Shown here piece after piece: positions 8,346-15,872 of a stretch of DNA of 64,000 nt (within the stretch, counting starts at the first letter, position 1; every line of letters begins with the position of its first letter). Position numbers and translations under genes: made by a program. The DNA is from Deinococcales bacterium. Lineage in GTDB: Bacteria; Deinococcota; Deinococci; Deinococcales; JAAFIG01. Below the pieces are notes generated by a model. That model worked only from the letters and a program-made list of their open reading frames with translations, had not been told where the DNA came from and did no database searches. Location: contig JANYHH010000067.1 in NCBI GenBank assembly GCA_025359505.1, positions 1 to 64,000 on the forward strand, read 5' to 3'.

Positions 8346-10208
8346 GTGAGTCAACGCGATGGCCGTCCCCGCAACCGTGACGGCAACGGCGGAAAGCCAA
8401 AGCTAGAGGCGAAAATCCCCACGTCAGTGTTGCTGCGCGACTTGCTGGGGACGCTGCGATTGTTTTTCCGCGCCAGTCCCGGTCACGCCTTCGTGATCCT
8501 CGCCTCGAGTCTGGTGCAAAGCTTGATTCCAGCCGCGACCTTGTGGGTCAGCAAGTTGCTGCTGGACGACGTGGCATTGGCTGTGCAAGGACGCTTGACG
8601 GGCGGCTACGGCGCACTGGTGCAATTGCTGCTTTTGCAACTGGCCATCGGTGCGGCTGGGACAGTGCTGAGCGCTTTATCCAGCGCCTCCCGCGATTTGC
8701 TCGGGGATCGCCTGCAAAACAGCATTCATCGCCGGATCCTCGTCAAAGCCTCGAGTTTGGAGCTGGAACGCTTTGAAAACCCGGAAACTTACGACGCGAT
8801 GCTGAACGCCACCGCCGAGGTCGGCACGCGACCCTTGGGCGTGGCGACGCAACTGATCGCGCTGCTGCAAGCCGTCATCGTGCTGCTTTCAATCGGTGCG
8901 CTGCTGGTGCAACTCGGCTGGGCGGTCGTGCCGCTGGTGCTGCTGAGCGTGATTCCGGGCGTGGTGGTCAGCAACCGCTACGGGTTTGAAAACTACCGCA
9001 TGATCCGCCGCCGCGCCCCGGAAGCGAGGGCGCAAAACTACTTATCGCAAGTGCTGCTCCTTGAGGATTACGTCAAAGAGGTGCGGATCTTCGGCTTTGA
9101 ACCATACCTGCTCGAGCGTTGGCAGGCGTACTACCTGAAATTTAGGGCTGCGCTCGTGCCGATGATCGTCGGGCGCGGCATCTGGAGCGTCGCGTCGAGT
9201 TTGGCGGCGGCTGGACTGCTGGGGCTGGCAACGCTGCAAGTGCTGGCTCGAGCCGCCGAGGGGCGGATCACGGTTGGCGATTTCAGTTTGTTTATCGGCG
9301 GCATCGTGCAAGTGCAATCGCAGTTCTCCACCTTGCTGGCGGGTTTCAGCGGCATTTACCAGAGCTTGCTGTACATGCACAACCTCTTTGAATTCCTCGA
9401 GTTGCGCGGACGTGATCTGGACGCGGGCGAGGTCTGGACGGGTGCGATCCACACCATCGAGTTCGAGGATGTCGCGTTCAGATACCCGCTGACCACCAAG
9501 GATGTCTTGAAAGGCGTGTCGTTCAAGATCACCAAAGGTCACGCATTGGGGCTGGTCGGTGAGAACGGCGCGGGCAAAACCACGGTCGTGAAACTCTTGA
9601 CGCGGCTCTACGAACCGACGGCTGGGCGGATCCTCTTCAACGGTCTCGAGGCTTCGCGCTTTAGTCCGCGCAGCGTGCAGCAAGCCATGAGCATCATTTT
9701 TCAGGATTACGGGCGCTACCAGATGACCGCCCGCGAGAACATCGCCATCAGCGATCTGTCGGGCTTGCAAGACGATGCGGCGTTGACTCGAGCGGGGATG
9801 CGGGCGGGCGCGAACGAGTTTGTCGCGGAGCTGCCGGGCGGCTTGGACACGATGCTCGGGCGGATGTTCGAGGGCGGGCGACAACTGAGCGGTGGGCAGT
9901 GGCAGCGGCTCGCGCTCTCGCGCCTGTACTTCAGGGACGCTAGCGTGATCGTCTTCGACGAGCCAACGGCGGCGCTGGACGCGCAAGCCGAATTTGAAGC
10001 GATTCAAGCCTTGCGCGAGCAGGTTCACGACCGCATCGCTGTGCTGATCTCACACCGCTTCAGCACCGTGCGCCTCGCCGATTCAATCGTCGTGCTCGAG
10101 GGTGGCCGCACCATCGAAGCCGGTTCGCACGAGCAATTGCTCGAGCTGGACGGCGTTTACGCGAATCTCTTTAAGTTGCAAGCGCGGGGCTACGCGGGGG
10201 CGGCGTGA
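8346..10208 (+). CDS. ABC exporter, fused permease and ATPase
   Basis: 620 residues in the MsbA/MDR half-transporter layout. Residues about 45-340 hold six membrane helices (SLVQSLIPAATLWVSKLLL, LLLLQLAIGAAGTVLSAL and others), and the C-terminal part is the nucleotide-binding domain: Walker A GENGAGKT at 405-412, signature LSGGQ at 514-518, Walker B VIVFDEPTAALD and H-loop ISHRFST. It would export a lipid, peptide or drug as a dimer. The start is GTG 8346, with TACATT ending 6 nt upstream (leaderless). It stands alone; no partner gene indicates the substrate. Confidence 0.9.
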   Translation: MSQRDGRPRNRDGNGGKPKLEAKIPTSVLLRDLLGTLRLFFRASPGHAFVILASSLVQSLIPAATLWVSKLLLDDVALAVQGRLTGGYGALVQLLLLQLAIGAAGTVLSALSSASRDLLGDRLQNSIHRRILVKASSLELERFENPETYDAMLNATAEVGTRPLGVATQLIALLQAVIVLLSIGALLVQLGWAVVPLVLLSVIPGVVVSNRYGFENYRMIRRRAPEARAQNYLSQVLLLEDYVKEVRIFGFEPYLLERWQAYYLKFRAALVPMIVGRGIWSVASSLAAAGLLGLATLQVLARAAEGRITVGDFSLFIGGIVQVQSQFSTLLAGFSGIYQSLLYMHNLFEFLELRGRDLDAGEVWTGAIHTIEFEDVAFRYPLTTKDVLKGVSFKITKGHALGLVGENGAGKTTVVKLLTRLYEPTAGRILFNGLEASRFSPRSVQQAMSIIFQDYGRYQMTARENIAISDLSGLQDDAALTRAGMRAGANEFVAELPGGLDTMLGRMFEGGRQLSGGQWQRLALSRLYFRDASVIVFDEPTAALDAQAEFEAIQALREQVHDRIAVLISHRFSTVRLADSIVVLEGGRTIEAGSHEQLLELDGVYANLFKLQARGYAGAA

Positions 10209-10215
10209 GCGAAAA

Positions 10216-10242
10216 AAGCAGCGCTGAAACGCGCTGCTCGCT
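10216..10242 (-). terminator. Terminator of the small membrane gene, split off by the element
   Basis: On the minus strand AGCAGCGC, a 6-nt loop and GCGCTGCT form a perfect 8-bp stem followed by TTTTTTCG. No intact minus-strand gene now runs into it from nearby. Removing the 10.27-15.17 kb element puts it about 10 nt after the stop codon of the small membrane-protein gene now at 15162-15395, so it is most likely that gene's original terminator. Confidence 0.75.
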
Positions 10243-10255
10243 TGGGACTTCAATT

Positions 10256-10267
10256 ATGATTGATGTG
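10256..10267 (+). repeat. Left attachment core (att repeat copy 1)
   Basis: ATGATTGATGTG, followed by TAT. Identical to the core at 15168-15179, which is followed by CAT. The chromosome-side flank is on the left and the element lies to the right. Confidence 0.8.
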
Positions 10268-10601
10268 TATTACCTAATCAATTTACAAACTTTAAGACAC
10301 TACTGACAACTCAAGACAGAGAAAATGACTACCGTAGACAGGTTGAATTCACTGAGACGGACGGTCACAGACGGTCACGATTTACCATAATCTATGTTTA
10401 TGGTAAATAAATAAAGTATCTCACAATACATAAAAGGGTAGACTGACCTGACCGAGCGGTTTTTCTATAGATGTAAAAATTCGACACTTACCGTTTAAGG
10501 GTCGTGCTAAACTGTTCTCATGTCAGAGACATAAACCTCTCAGGTACAATAGGTTTAACGAATTTGGGGAAAAATCTTAGTTTGTAGTTCGGGAGAAATA
10601 G
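10268..10601. other. Non-coding left end of the element
   Basis: About 330 bp without a credible gene. It holds the inner arm of the attachment site (TAATCAA at 10275-10281, matching TTGATTA at 15158-15164 in inverted orientation), a short repeat ACGGTCAC twice near 10360-10378, and TTTACCATAA / TTATGGTAAA forming an inverted repeat near 10381-10407. These could be origin or regulatory sites of the element. No confident promoter was found for the gene at 10602. Confidence 0.4.
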
Positions 10602-11516
10602 ATGACTATAAGTTTGCTATGTCCGAATTGTGGTTCAAATCAAACTCAGTCTGTAGACGCGATACATTCTTCTGGGACTTCTGTAGGTAGCGCTAGAACT
10701 ACTTCTTTTGGTACTGATTACAATGGAAACTTCTCTCAATCATCCGGAGTAACTTCGTATGGAAGCTCTACTCTACTTGCAACTCGAGTAGCACCACCTA
10801 AACGCCCTGCTTACCCCTCGCTATCTTGGGCATTTTGTGTCCTATCAGTAATGGGTGGAATATTTTTGTTTTGGGCGGCAAACGCTCAAGGTATAACTGG
10901 CTCCGGAATGAATACCCTTAGAGATTACGGGACTGGAGCTTGTTTTATTGCCATAATTTTTGGAATTTACGCAATCATAAAAACTATGAATGCAAATGAA
11001 AATATGCCAACATGGGAAACAGATTACTCAAGATGGAGCAAGCAAAGGTTCTGTTTCAGTTGTTCAAATATCTATACTCATAGAAGAGAATTCTCATCAG
11101 ATACGTCTTACGCAAGCTCGAGCCAATTTCCCGCTAATTGTGTAATTGTGAAAGTAATTGACAATCTTGTTACATTTGAACAAACAAAGGCATATAAATC
11201 CAATCCTTGCACTGTTTTCTTGGGTTTGAAGAATGGAGTAAAATGGCGCGTTGGTCAAACGAGTCCAGTAGCACAGACAACATTAAAATCTGGAGAGTAT
11301 GAATACAGTCTACAGGTAGACGGTTTATCTTTAAGGATGGGGACACTTTCAATTGCTGAAAAGGAATCACCTAAAGAAGCAGCACCCGCTTTAGAGTATA
11401 AAGAAGAAGATTTAAATAAAGCGCTCGCTCAATTAAAACAAGCAGGTGATATGCTTAAAGACGGAATAATTACTAAAGATGAATTTGATAAAATGAAAAG
11501 TAAAATTATTCAGTAA
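10602..11516 (+). CDS. Zinc-ribbon, two-TM protein with C-terminal SHOCT domain
   Basis: 304 residues, no known function. It starts with a zinc-ribbon knuckle (CPNCGS), followed by a Ser/Thr/Gly-rich linker, two membrane helices (LSWAFCVLSVMGGIFLFWA and ACFIAIIFGIYAIIK) with a second knuckle after them (CFSCSNIY); the two knuckles could together form one zinc site. The last about 30 residues, AQLKQAGDMLKDGIITKDEF, match the SHOCT oligomerisation module. GGGAGAA sits 7 nt before ATG 10602. As a cargo gene of the integrative element it could alter envelope stress or exclude other elements; that is speculation. Confidence 0.7.
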   Translation: MTISLLCPNCGSNQTQSVDAIHSSGTSVGSARTTSFGTDYNGNFSQSSGVTSYGSSTLLATRVAPPKRPAYPSLSWAFCVLSVMGGIFLFWAANAQGITGSGMNTLRDYGTGACFIAIIFGIYAIIKTMNANENMPTWETDYSRWSKQRFCFSCSNIYTHRREFSSDTSYASSSQFPANCVIVKVIDNLVTFEQTKAYKSNPCTVFLGLKNGVKWRVGQTSPVAQTTLKSGEYEYSLQVDGLSLRMGTLSIAEKESPKEAAPALEYKEEDLNKALAQLKQAGDMLKDGIITKDEFDKMKSKIIQ

Positions 11517-11764
11517 GCATTCGATACTCAACTGCTCATAAAGGATTTGCGGCAATAAGATTATGGGTAGTCGTGGTTTACTTTTAACCCCCTCTGGTAG
11601 CCCCAGACTATTTAATTTCATAGTTTACTGCTTCGGGTAGATAATCTCTGCCCGATTTTATTTTATTCCGTAGCGTCGTGCTGAGTCCTCTCATCTCGAG
11701 ATGGTACAATTGAGAAGTATCAAACTCGAGTTATCCAAGAAAGAATGGTAATATATTGTTACAT

Positions 11765-12040
11765 ATGAAACTTCAAAGAACAGACAAAGATTATCTCATA
11801 AAATTAGCGGTGTTTCTCTGGTTACATGAAAGGACAATCTCTGATATCAATGACCATGTGAGAATGAACGGCGTATATCTCTCAGATAATGCTCTCAGAG
11901 TCAAAATTCATAGATACAAATATAAGTCGAGTTACAAAGAATTAAGTGATATTGCAGAAAGCGGTGATTTGCCGCCTGAATTTGTGAACAAAAAACTCAT
12001 CTTAGCGAAGAAAGGTATCCACGAACCGGAGTTCATATAA
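11765..12040 (+). CDS. Small basic element-encoded protein, possible HTH
   Basis: 91 residues. MKLQRTDKDYLIKLAVFLWL, then ERTISDINDHVRMNGVYLSDNALRVKIHR, reads like a winged-helix segment with a basic recognition helix, so DNA binding is plausible but not certain. ATG 11765 is preferred to the TTG at 11756. Its TAA overlaps the ATG of the next small gene (TAATG), so the two are an operon within the element. Confidence 0.55.
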   Translation: MKLQRTDKDYLIKLAVFLWLHERTISDINDHVRMNGVYLSDNALRVKIHRYKYKSSYKELSDIAESGDLPPEFVNKKLILAKKGIHEPEFI

Positions 12041-12201
12041 TGGCAGAGATTTACCAAAACACTAGAGTTAACACGAAAACGAACAAGATTATTACTAGAA
12101 AAGTTATAAGAGATGGTCACACTGAAACTATCCGAACTTATGAGACAGATAAATCGGGGATAGAAAAGTTAGTCAGCACAGAATCTCGAGATATAAAGTA
12201 G
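12040..12201 (+). CDS. 53-residue basic protein of the element
   Basis: A short ORF coupled by one-base overlap to the gene before it. The protein is rich in Lys, Arg and Thr (NTRVNTKTNKIITRKVIRDG) and ends DIK. No family is recognised. A hairpin terminator follows 29 bases later, which supports a real two-gene transcript. Confidence 0.5.
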   Translation: MAEIYQNTRVNTKTNKIITRKVIRDGHTETIRTYETDKSGIEKLVSTESRDIK

Positions 12202-12229
12202 TTATATTTTGCTCGAGATGCACAGAAAC

Positions 12230-12254
12230 GCCCCAAATTCTGGGGCTGATTTCA
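12230..12254 (+). terminator. Hairpin terminator in the element
   Basis: GCCCCA at 12230-12235, loop AATTC, TGGGGC at 12241-12246, followed by a T-rich TGATTTC. It closes the small two-gene operon at 11765-12201. Confidence 0.55.
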
Positions 12255-12293
12255 TTACTACAAATCACGTTGGAAGCGTGAGAGAGGGATTAC

Positions 12294-12971
12294 TTGCACA
12301 CTCATTATACCACATTTACCGAAGACTTTCTATCGGATGCACAAAAACGCAACACCTTAAAAGAATTATTTTATTCCACAAAGTTTCTAAAAGTTGATTA
12401 CTCTACGGGTGAGATTCTGAGAGAGTTTCTACACGATTCAGTCAGAGATAAAAGAGAGTATAAAAGTGCAAACCGACTAAAAGGAAACAGTAATTTCAGG
12501 AAACTAAAAGAGAAAATCTCAGAATTGTACGGGTACGAACTTAGTTTCAAAGATGTAAACCCCGAACGTGCAAAGTTAGATAACTTTTACGATGGTAGGA
12601 AACACAATGCACTGATAGGGATTCTCGATAAGGTCATACAGGGGAGTTACATTGGTATCCTCGAGTATGGAGTTCGCACGGGGATTCACGCTCATATTTT
12701 TTGTGGAAAACAAAACAGTAAGTTACTCAGTGCTGAAGACAAACTAACTGATGAAACCTTTATCAAGGCTATCAGTTACCTCTCCAAACCGATTATTACT
12801 CCTGTTAAACTTGGAGAGTTCAGAACAAACTATCACAAACTTAGAGATGATTATGAAGTCACAGCAGGTAGGGTGATAGAACTTCAGATGATGAGACAAC
12901 GACGATGTAGACAGGTAATCTATAGGATAAATAAAAAAATTACACGTCTACATTCAAAGAAGAATTCTTGA
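12294..12971 (+). CDS. Candidate HUH-type Rep/endonuclease of the element
   Basis: 225 residues with TTG start, chosen because GAGAGGGA lies 6 nt upstream. The segment LEYGVRTGIHAHIFCG (HUH pair His132-Ala-His134) follows the E-x-G-x-x-H-hydrophobic-H pattern of rolling-circle Rep proteins, and the later AISYLSKP resembles the Y-h-s-K block after it. Tyrosines in TNYHKLRDDY are candidate nucleophiles. If correct, the protein nicks one strand to start replication or mobilisation of the excised circle. The basic C-terminus (QRRCRQVIYRINKKI) fits DNA binding. This assignment is from motif reading only. Confidence 0.5.
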   Translation: MHTHYTTFTEDFLSDAQKRNTLKELFYSTKFLKVDYSTGEILREFLHDSVRDKREYKSANRLKGNSNFRKLKEKISELYGYELSFKDVNPERAKLDNFYDGRKHNALIGILDKVIQGSYIGILEYGVRTGIHAHIFCGKQNSKLLSAEDKLTDETFIKAISYLSKPIITPVKLGEFRTNYHKLRDDYEVTAGRVIELQMMRQRRCRQVIYRINKKITRLHSKKNS

Positions 12972-13005
12972 GTCGTGAGATTATTTAGTCAGAACCTCGA
13001 GAAGA

Positions 13006-13047
13006 TAAAAAGAAAGTCCCCAGCCTGAGAACTGGGGAAGTATTTTA
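13006..13047. terminator. Bidirectional hairpin terminator
   Basis: CCCCAG at 13018-13023 pairs with CTGGGG at 13032-13037. On the minus strand it is followed by ACTTTCTTTTT; on the plus strand by AAGTATTTT. It lies between the Rep-like gene (+) and the small minus-strand ORF at 13066-13296, as expected for convergent genes. Confidence 0.6.
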
Positions 13048-13065
13048 GAAAAGCCTCCAAGACCG

Positions 13066-13296
13066 TTACAGGCGTTGTGAGGCCGACCGCTCGAGACTTG
13101 CTACAGGGCTTAGTAATTGATTTAGGGGACTAGAGCCTGTTTTATTCAACCGTGAAGCCGTCACGGGTCTCTCAGGCGCTGACACGCACAAAGAATTACC
13201 CTCGAGAATCTTGACCATAGCGTTAGCGATTTTTATCTGCTGTTCTTTAGTGCAAACCTCATGCGTCACAATAATTTCGTAAACAATCCTTTTCAC
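13066..13296 (-). CDS. Small hypothetical protein of the element
   Basis: 76 residues from a GTG start: MKRIVYEIIVTHEVCTKEQQ, then IKIANAMVKILEG. The first half looks protein-like; the second half (Ser/Leu/Arg-rich) is less convincing. A terminator stands just beyond its 3' end on the correct strand, the main support. It could be a short regulator near the integrase. No family recognised. Confidence 0.4.
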   Translation of the reverse strand: MKRIVYEIIVTHEVCTKEQQIKIANAMVKILEGNSLCVSAPERPVTASRLNKTGSSPLNQLLSPVASLERSASQRL

Positions 13297-13533
13297 TCAC
13301 TGCCTTTTTGTATCCTTGAATTTTGTGAAGGTACTTCTTTGAGAATTCTGCTAAAAACATATTCGCACCTTATTTTTCTAATAATAGATGGCTTAGTGTG
13401 AGTAACCCGAATTTATAGGTAAAGCACTCCTTTACTGCGTCTGTGACGTGGTTTAACTAGGTAATTGTACTCTCAATTAGGTGAAAATTGTGAGAAAACT
13501 TCCTATCTATGGTGTGTGTGTTACTATCAACAA

Positions 13534-15129
13534 ATGCGAAAAATTGCAGCGATTTATACACGGGTATCCACAGACGGACAGGAAACAACCGTAGCGCCCA
13601 AAGCACAAGCAGACGTGTGCAAAGACCTAGCAACACAGAAGGGGTTCACTGAGACCCGCTTGTTTGACGCTGACGCCATTACCTCAACTCCCGGAACAAT
13701 CCTCGAGAGACCCGGCATGAATGAATTACTGCAATTTTTAGAAAACAATCCAGATGTCAAAGACGTTTTCACATATCATGTCAACAGAATTGGTAGAAAT
13801 CTTACTGTAATTTCCACACTAGTTGAGAAAATAAATAATCTTGGGGTCACGATTCATACTCATGCTGATAGATTAGAGATTAATAAATCAACTATGAACT
13901 TTAACACAATGATTTCGCTTGTTATGAGTGCAGATGATTACAATCAAACTATCAAACGATTTGCAGTGACAAAAGCAGCAGCAAAGAAACAAGGTAAACC
14001 TGTAAATGGTGCTACGCCACGCGGCTACAAAAGAATAAATGAAGGGACAATTCGAGATAAGAAGACAAAATTCGTAATTGACCCAGACGAAAAAGAGTTT
14101 ATCAAATTAGTTTTAACTGAATATTTGAAACCGAAAACAACCATGACAAGTGTATTGAACTTAGCAAACAATTTAGGAAATCGTAGAAACGGTAAATTAT
14201 TAAGTAGAGGAAACATCTATTCTGTCTTACAACACGCCTTCACCTTTGCGGGTGAGTATTATCAGGATGTCACTGTTCCAAAAAGCACGAGGAAAAACGG
14301 TCACACTCAAGTTCAAAGAAAACCGATGTCTGACATTCTCGAGATGATTTTATCCAAAATGTCTGTTCCATTTACAAACATAGAACCTTACATAACTTTT
14401 GATGAAGCAAAGACAATATATGAAAAAGTTATTCACAATCATAAACACTTAAAAGGTAGAAAACCAATTGTTGAGGCACTTTTTAGAGGTATGGTTTATT
14501 GTGGAAAATGTGGTGGAAAAGCCGCTACTACACGAAGTATTAAACCTGACAACAAAGAATATTTTTACTACGCCTGTACCTGTCGCAAAATTGGCTTACA
14601 GAACCCCAATAACTACGTTCCTTGTGAGGGTTTTTCAGTAATAAGAACCCAGATTTACGATGAAAAGATTTTTGAAAAGATTATTGACTCATTTAGCGCC
14701 ACTGATTTATCCAAAATTATCAAATTACATACACCTGAAATTGATTTACGTGCATTTAAGCAGTATAAAGCGCTAGAAAGAGAACTTGAACAATTAAAAA
14801 TTAGATTGGAAGGGTTTCAAAGTGATTATAATCGTGGCTTGGCAGACGGTAATCAACTTAAAACTGCTACAGATTTTAATAAAAAAGAGTATGACCGTAT
14901 TGTATCGGTTATGAGAGAGTTAAAGCCTCAAGTAGATAAAACATCACAAGAGACAGCGGATATCAATTACCTAGCCTCAAATGCTGACAAAATAATCAAC
15001 GGGTTACGAACTGCAAAAAGTTTCCAAGACAAAAGGCAGTTACTCGAGGATTTGCACACACGGCTGTATGTCACCGGAAAAGACATCATAGTAAAAGTGA
15101 GGGGTATCTCTCTCTCAGAACCCAACTAA
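13534..15129 (+). CDS. Large serine recombinase (site-specific integrase)
   Basis: 531 residues. The N-terminal resolvase catalytic domain begins RKIAAIYTRVSTDGQE with nucleophile Ser12 and includes the conserved HVNRIGRN (Arg pair). The recombinase domain follows (NGATPRGYKR), then a zinc ribbon (Cys323, Cys326, Cys348, Cys350) and a coiled-coil segment (ALERELEQLKIRLEGFQ) as in phiC31/Bxb1-type integrases. ATG 13534 is chosen because the catalytic strand starts at once; a TTG at 13465 would add 23 unconserved residues. It should integrate and excise the surrounding element; its right att core lies 39 bp past the stop codon, the usual arrangement. Confidence 0.93.
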   Translation: MRKIAAIYTRVSTDGQETTVAPKAQADVCKDLATQKGFTETRLFDADAITSTPGTILERPGMNELLQFLENNPDVKDVFTYHVNRIGRNLTVISTLVEKINNLGVTIHTHADRLEINKSTMNFNTMISLVMSADDYNQTIKRFAVTKAAAKKQGKPVNGATPRGYKRINEGTIRDKKTKFVIDPDEKEFIKLVLTEYLKPKTTMTSVLNLANNLGNRRNGKLLSRGNIYSVLQHAFTFAGEYYQDVTVPKSTRKNGHTQVQRKPMSDILEMILSKMSVPFTNIEPYITFDEAKTIYEKVIHNHKHLKGRKPIVEALFRGMVYCGKCGGKAATTRSIKPDNKEYFYYACTCRKIGLQNPNNYVPCEGFSVIRTQIYDEKIFEKIIDSFSATDLSKIIKLHTPEIDLRAFKQYKALERELEQLKIRLEGFQSDYNRGLADGNQLKTATDFNKKEYDRIVSVMRELKPQVDKTSQETADINYLASNADKIINGLRTAKSFQDKRQLLEDLHTRLYVTGKDIIVKVRGISLSEPN

Positions 15130-15161
15130 CTTATGTCACACGCTACCCTCTAAAGTTTTGA

Positions 15162-15395
15162 TTATGAATGATTGATGTGCATCAAGTAAACGCCAACCGC
15201 CGCGCTCAATCCAGCCACGATTAACTTGACGATCATCGCCTCGAGTGTCAGCTCGCGTTGCGGGAAGAAGCTATCGGCTGTCCAGTAAGCGAAAAACGCG
15301 AATGAACCAATGCCTATCAGCCAGCCGGCCAAGCGCGGCGGGTTCTTGGGCGCGTACAGCGGCCCGATTTTCATGCTTTCAGCAGAGTCGTTCAT
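15162..15395 (-). CDS. Small two-helix membrane protein (integration target)
   Basis: 77 residues, MNDSAESMKIGPLYAPKNPP, then two membrane helices (AGWLIGIGSFAFFAYW and IVKLIVAGLSAAVGVYLM). TAGAAT at 15403-15408 ends 7 nt before the ATG on this strand, so the transcript is leaderless; longer in-frame starts are not supported. The C-terminal codons are supplied by the element: it now ends HINHS before TAA, whereas the reconstructed uninterrupted gene would end HINHN before TGA. The insertion thus preserves the protein but removes its terminator. Function unknown. Confidence 0.75.
   Translation of the reverse strand: MNDSAESMKIGPLYAPKNPPRLAGWLIGIGSFAFFAYWTADSFFPQRELTLEAMIVKLIVAGLSAAVGVYLMHINHS
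15168..15179 (+). repeat. Right attachment core (att repeat copy 2)
   Basis: ATGATTGATGTG, identical to 10256-10267. On the minus strand it encodes the last residues (HINH) of the small membrane protein, so the element uses a gene 3' end as target. Confidence 0.8.
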
Positions 15396-15509
15396 GCCAG
15401 TAATTCTATGCGACTGAGCGCAGGACAGGCAAGCCTCACGGCGTCTGGTGGCTAAGCTCGCAGTGCAAGCCCCTACGCAACTCGCCCAGCTCGAGCGTAG
15501 ATTAAAGCG

Positions 15510-15872
15510 GTGAAGCGCATTTCGCATCTCGAGATTCCCGAAGACGCTGTACTGGTGGACGTGCGTGATGAGCTGGACGCGATTGCCATGCCGCTGTCTC
15601 ACTTCAGTGGATTGCGCGTGGTGCTCGCGCCGCTTGGTGATCTCGAGGACGAGGACGGCGCGGCGCTCGAGTTGCCCGCAGGCGTGCCGCTGGTCGTGGT
15701 CTGCGGGACGGGGCAGCGCAGCGAACTGGCGGGGGCGTACCTGCTGGCGGACGGTGCGAGCGATGTCTACGTGCTGACGGGCGGCGTGCGGGCGTGGCGG
15801 CAGGCGCTCGGGACACGCGAGACAGGTGCGCTCGAGCTACACAACCTCGAGACGGTAGACTTGAAGGTGTGA
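15510..15872 (+). CDS. Rhodanese-like domain protein
   Basis: 120 residues, a single rhodanese domain. The active-site loop VVCGTGQRSELA places the persulfide-forming Cys65; the N-terminal AVLVDVRDELD and C-terminal VYVLTGGVRAWRQA are typical. It would carry sulfane sulfur in the cytoplasm. GTG 15510 follows TAGATT (15498-15503) by 6 nt, a leaderless start. Its TGA overlaps the next gene's GTG. Confidence 0.88.
   Translation: MKRISHLEIPEDAVLVDVRDELDAIAMPLSHFSGLRVVLAPLGDLEDEDGAALELPAGVPLVVVCGTGQRSELAGAYLLADGASDVYVLTGGVRAWRQALGTRETGALELHNLETVDLKV

Larger units (their letters stand above)
10256..15179 (+). mobile_element. Integrative element with large serine recombinase
   Basis: An AT-rich block of about 4.9 kb bounded by a 12-bp direct repeat, ATGATTGATGTG, at 10256-10267 and 15168-15179. 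It carries a large serine recombinase at its right end, a candidate HUH Rep-like gene and small unknown genes. Deleting one repeat and the interior rejoins the 3' end of a minus-strand membrane-protein gene to its stop codon (...HINHN then TGA) and terminator, so an uninterrupted attB can be written down exactly. There are no conjugation or capsid genes, so it may be mobilisable or a satellite rather than self-transmissible. Confidence 0.85.

Noticed and set aside
15162-15602. 146-residue version of the small membrane protein
   Set aside because: The extra N-terminal 69 residues are not protein-like and the TAGAAT box points to the ATG at 15395.
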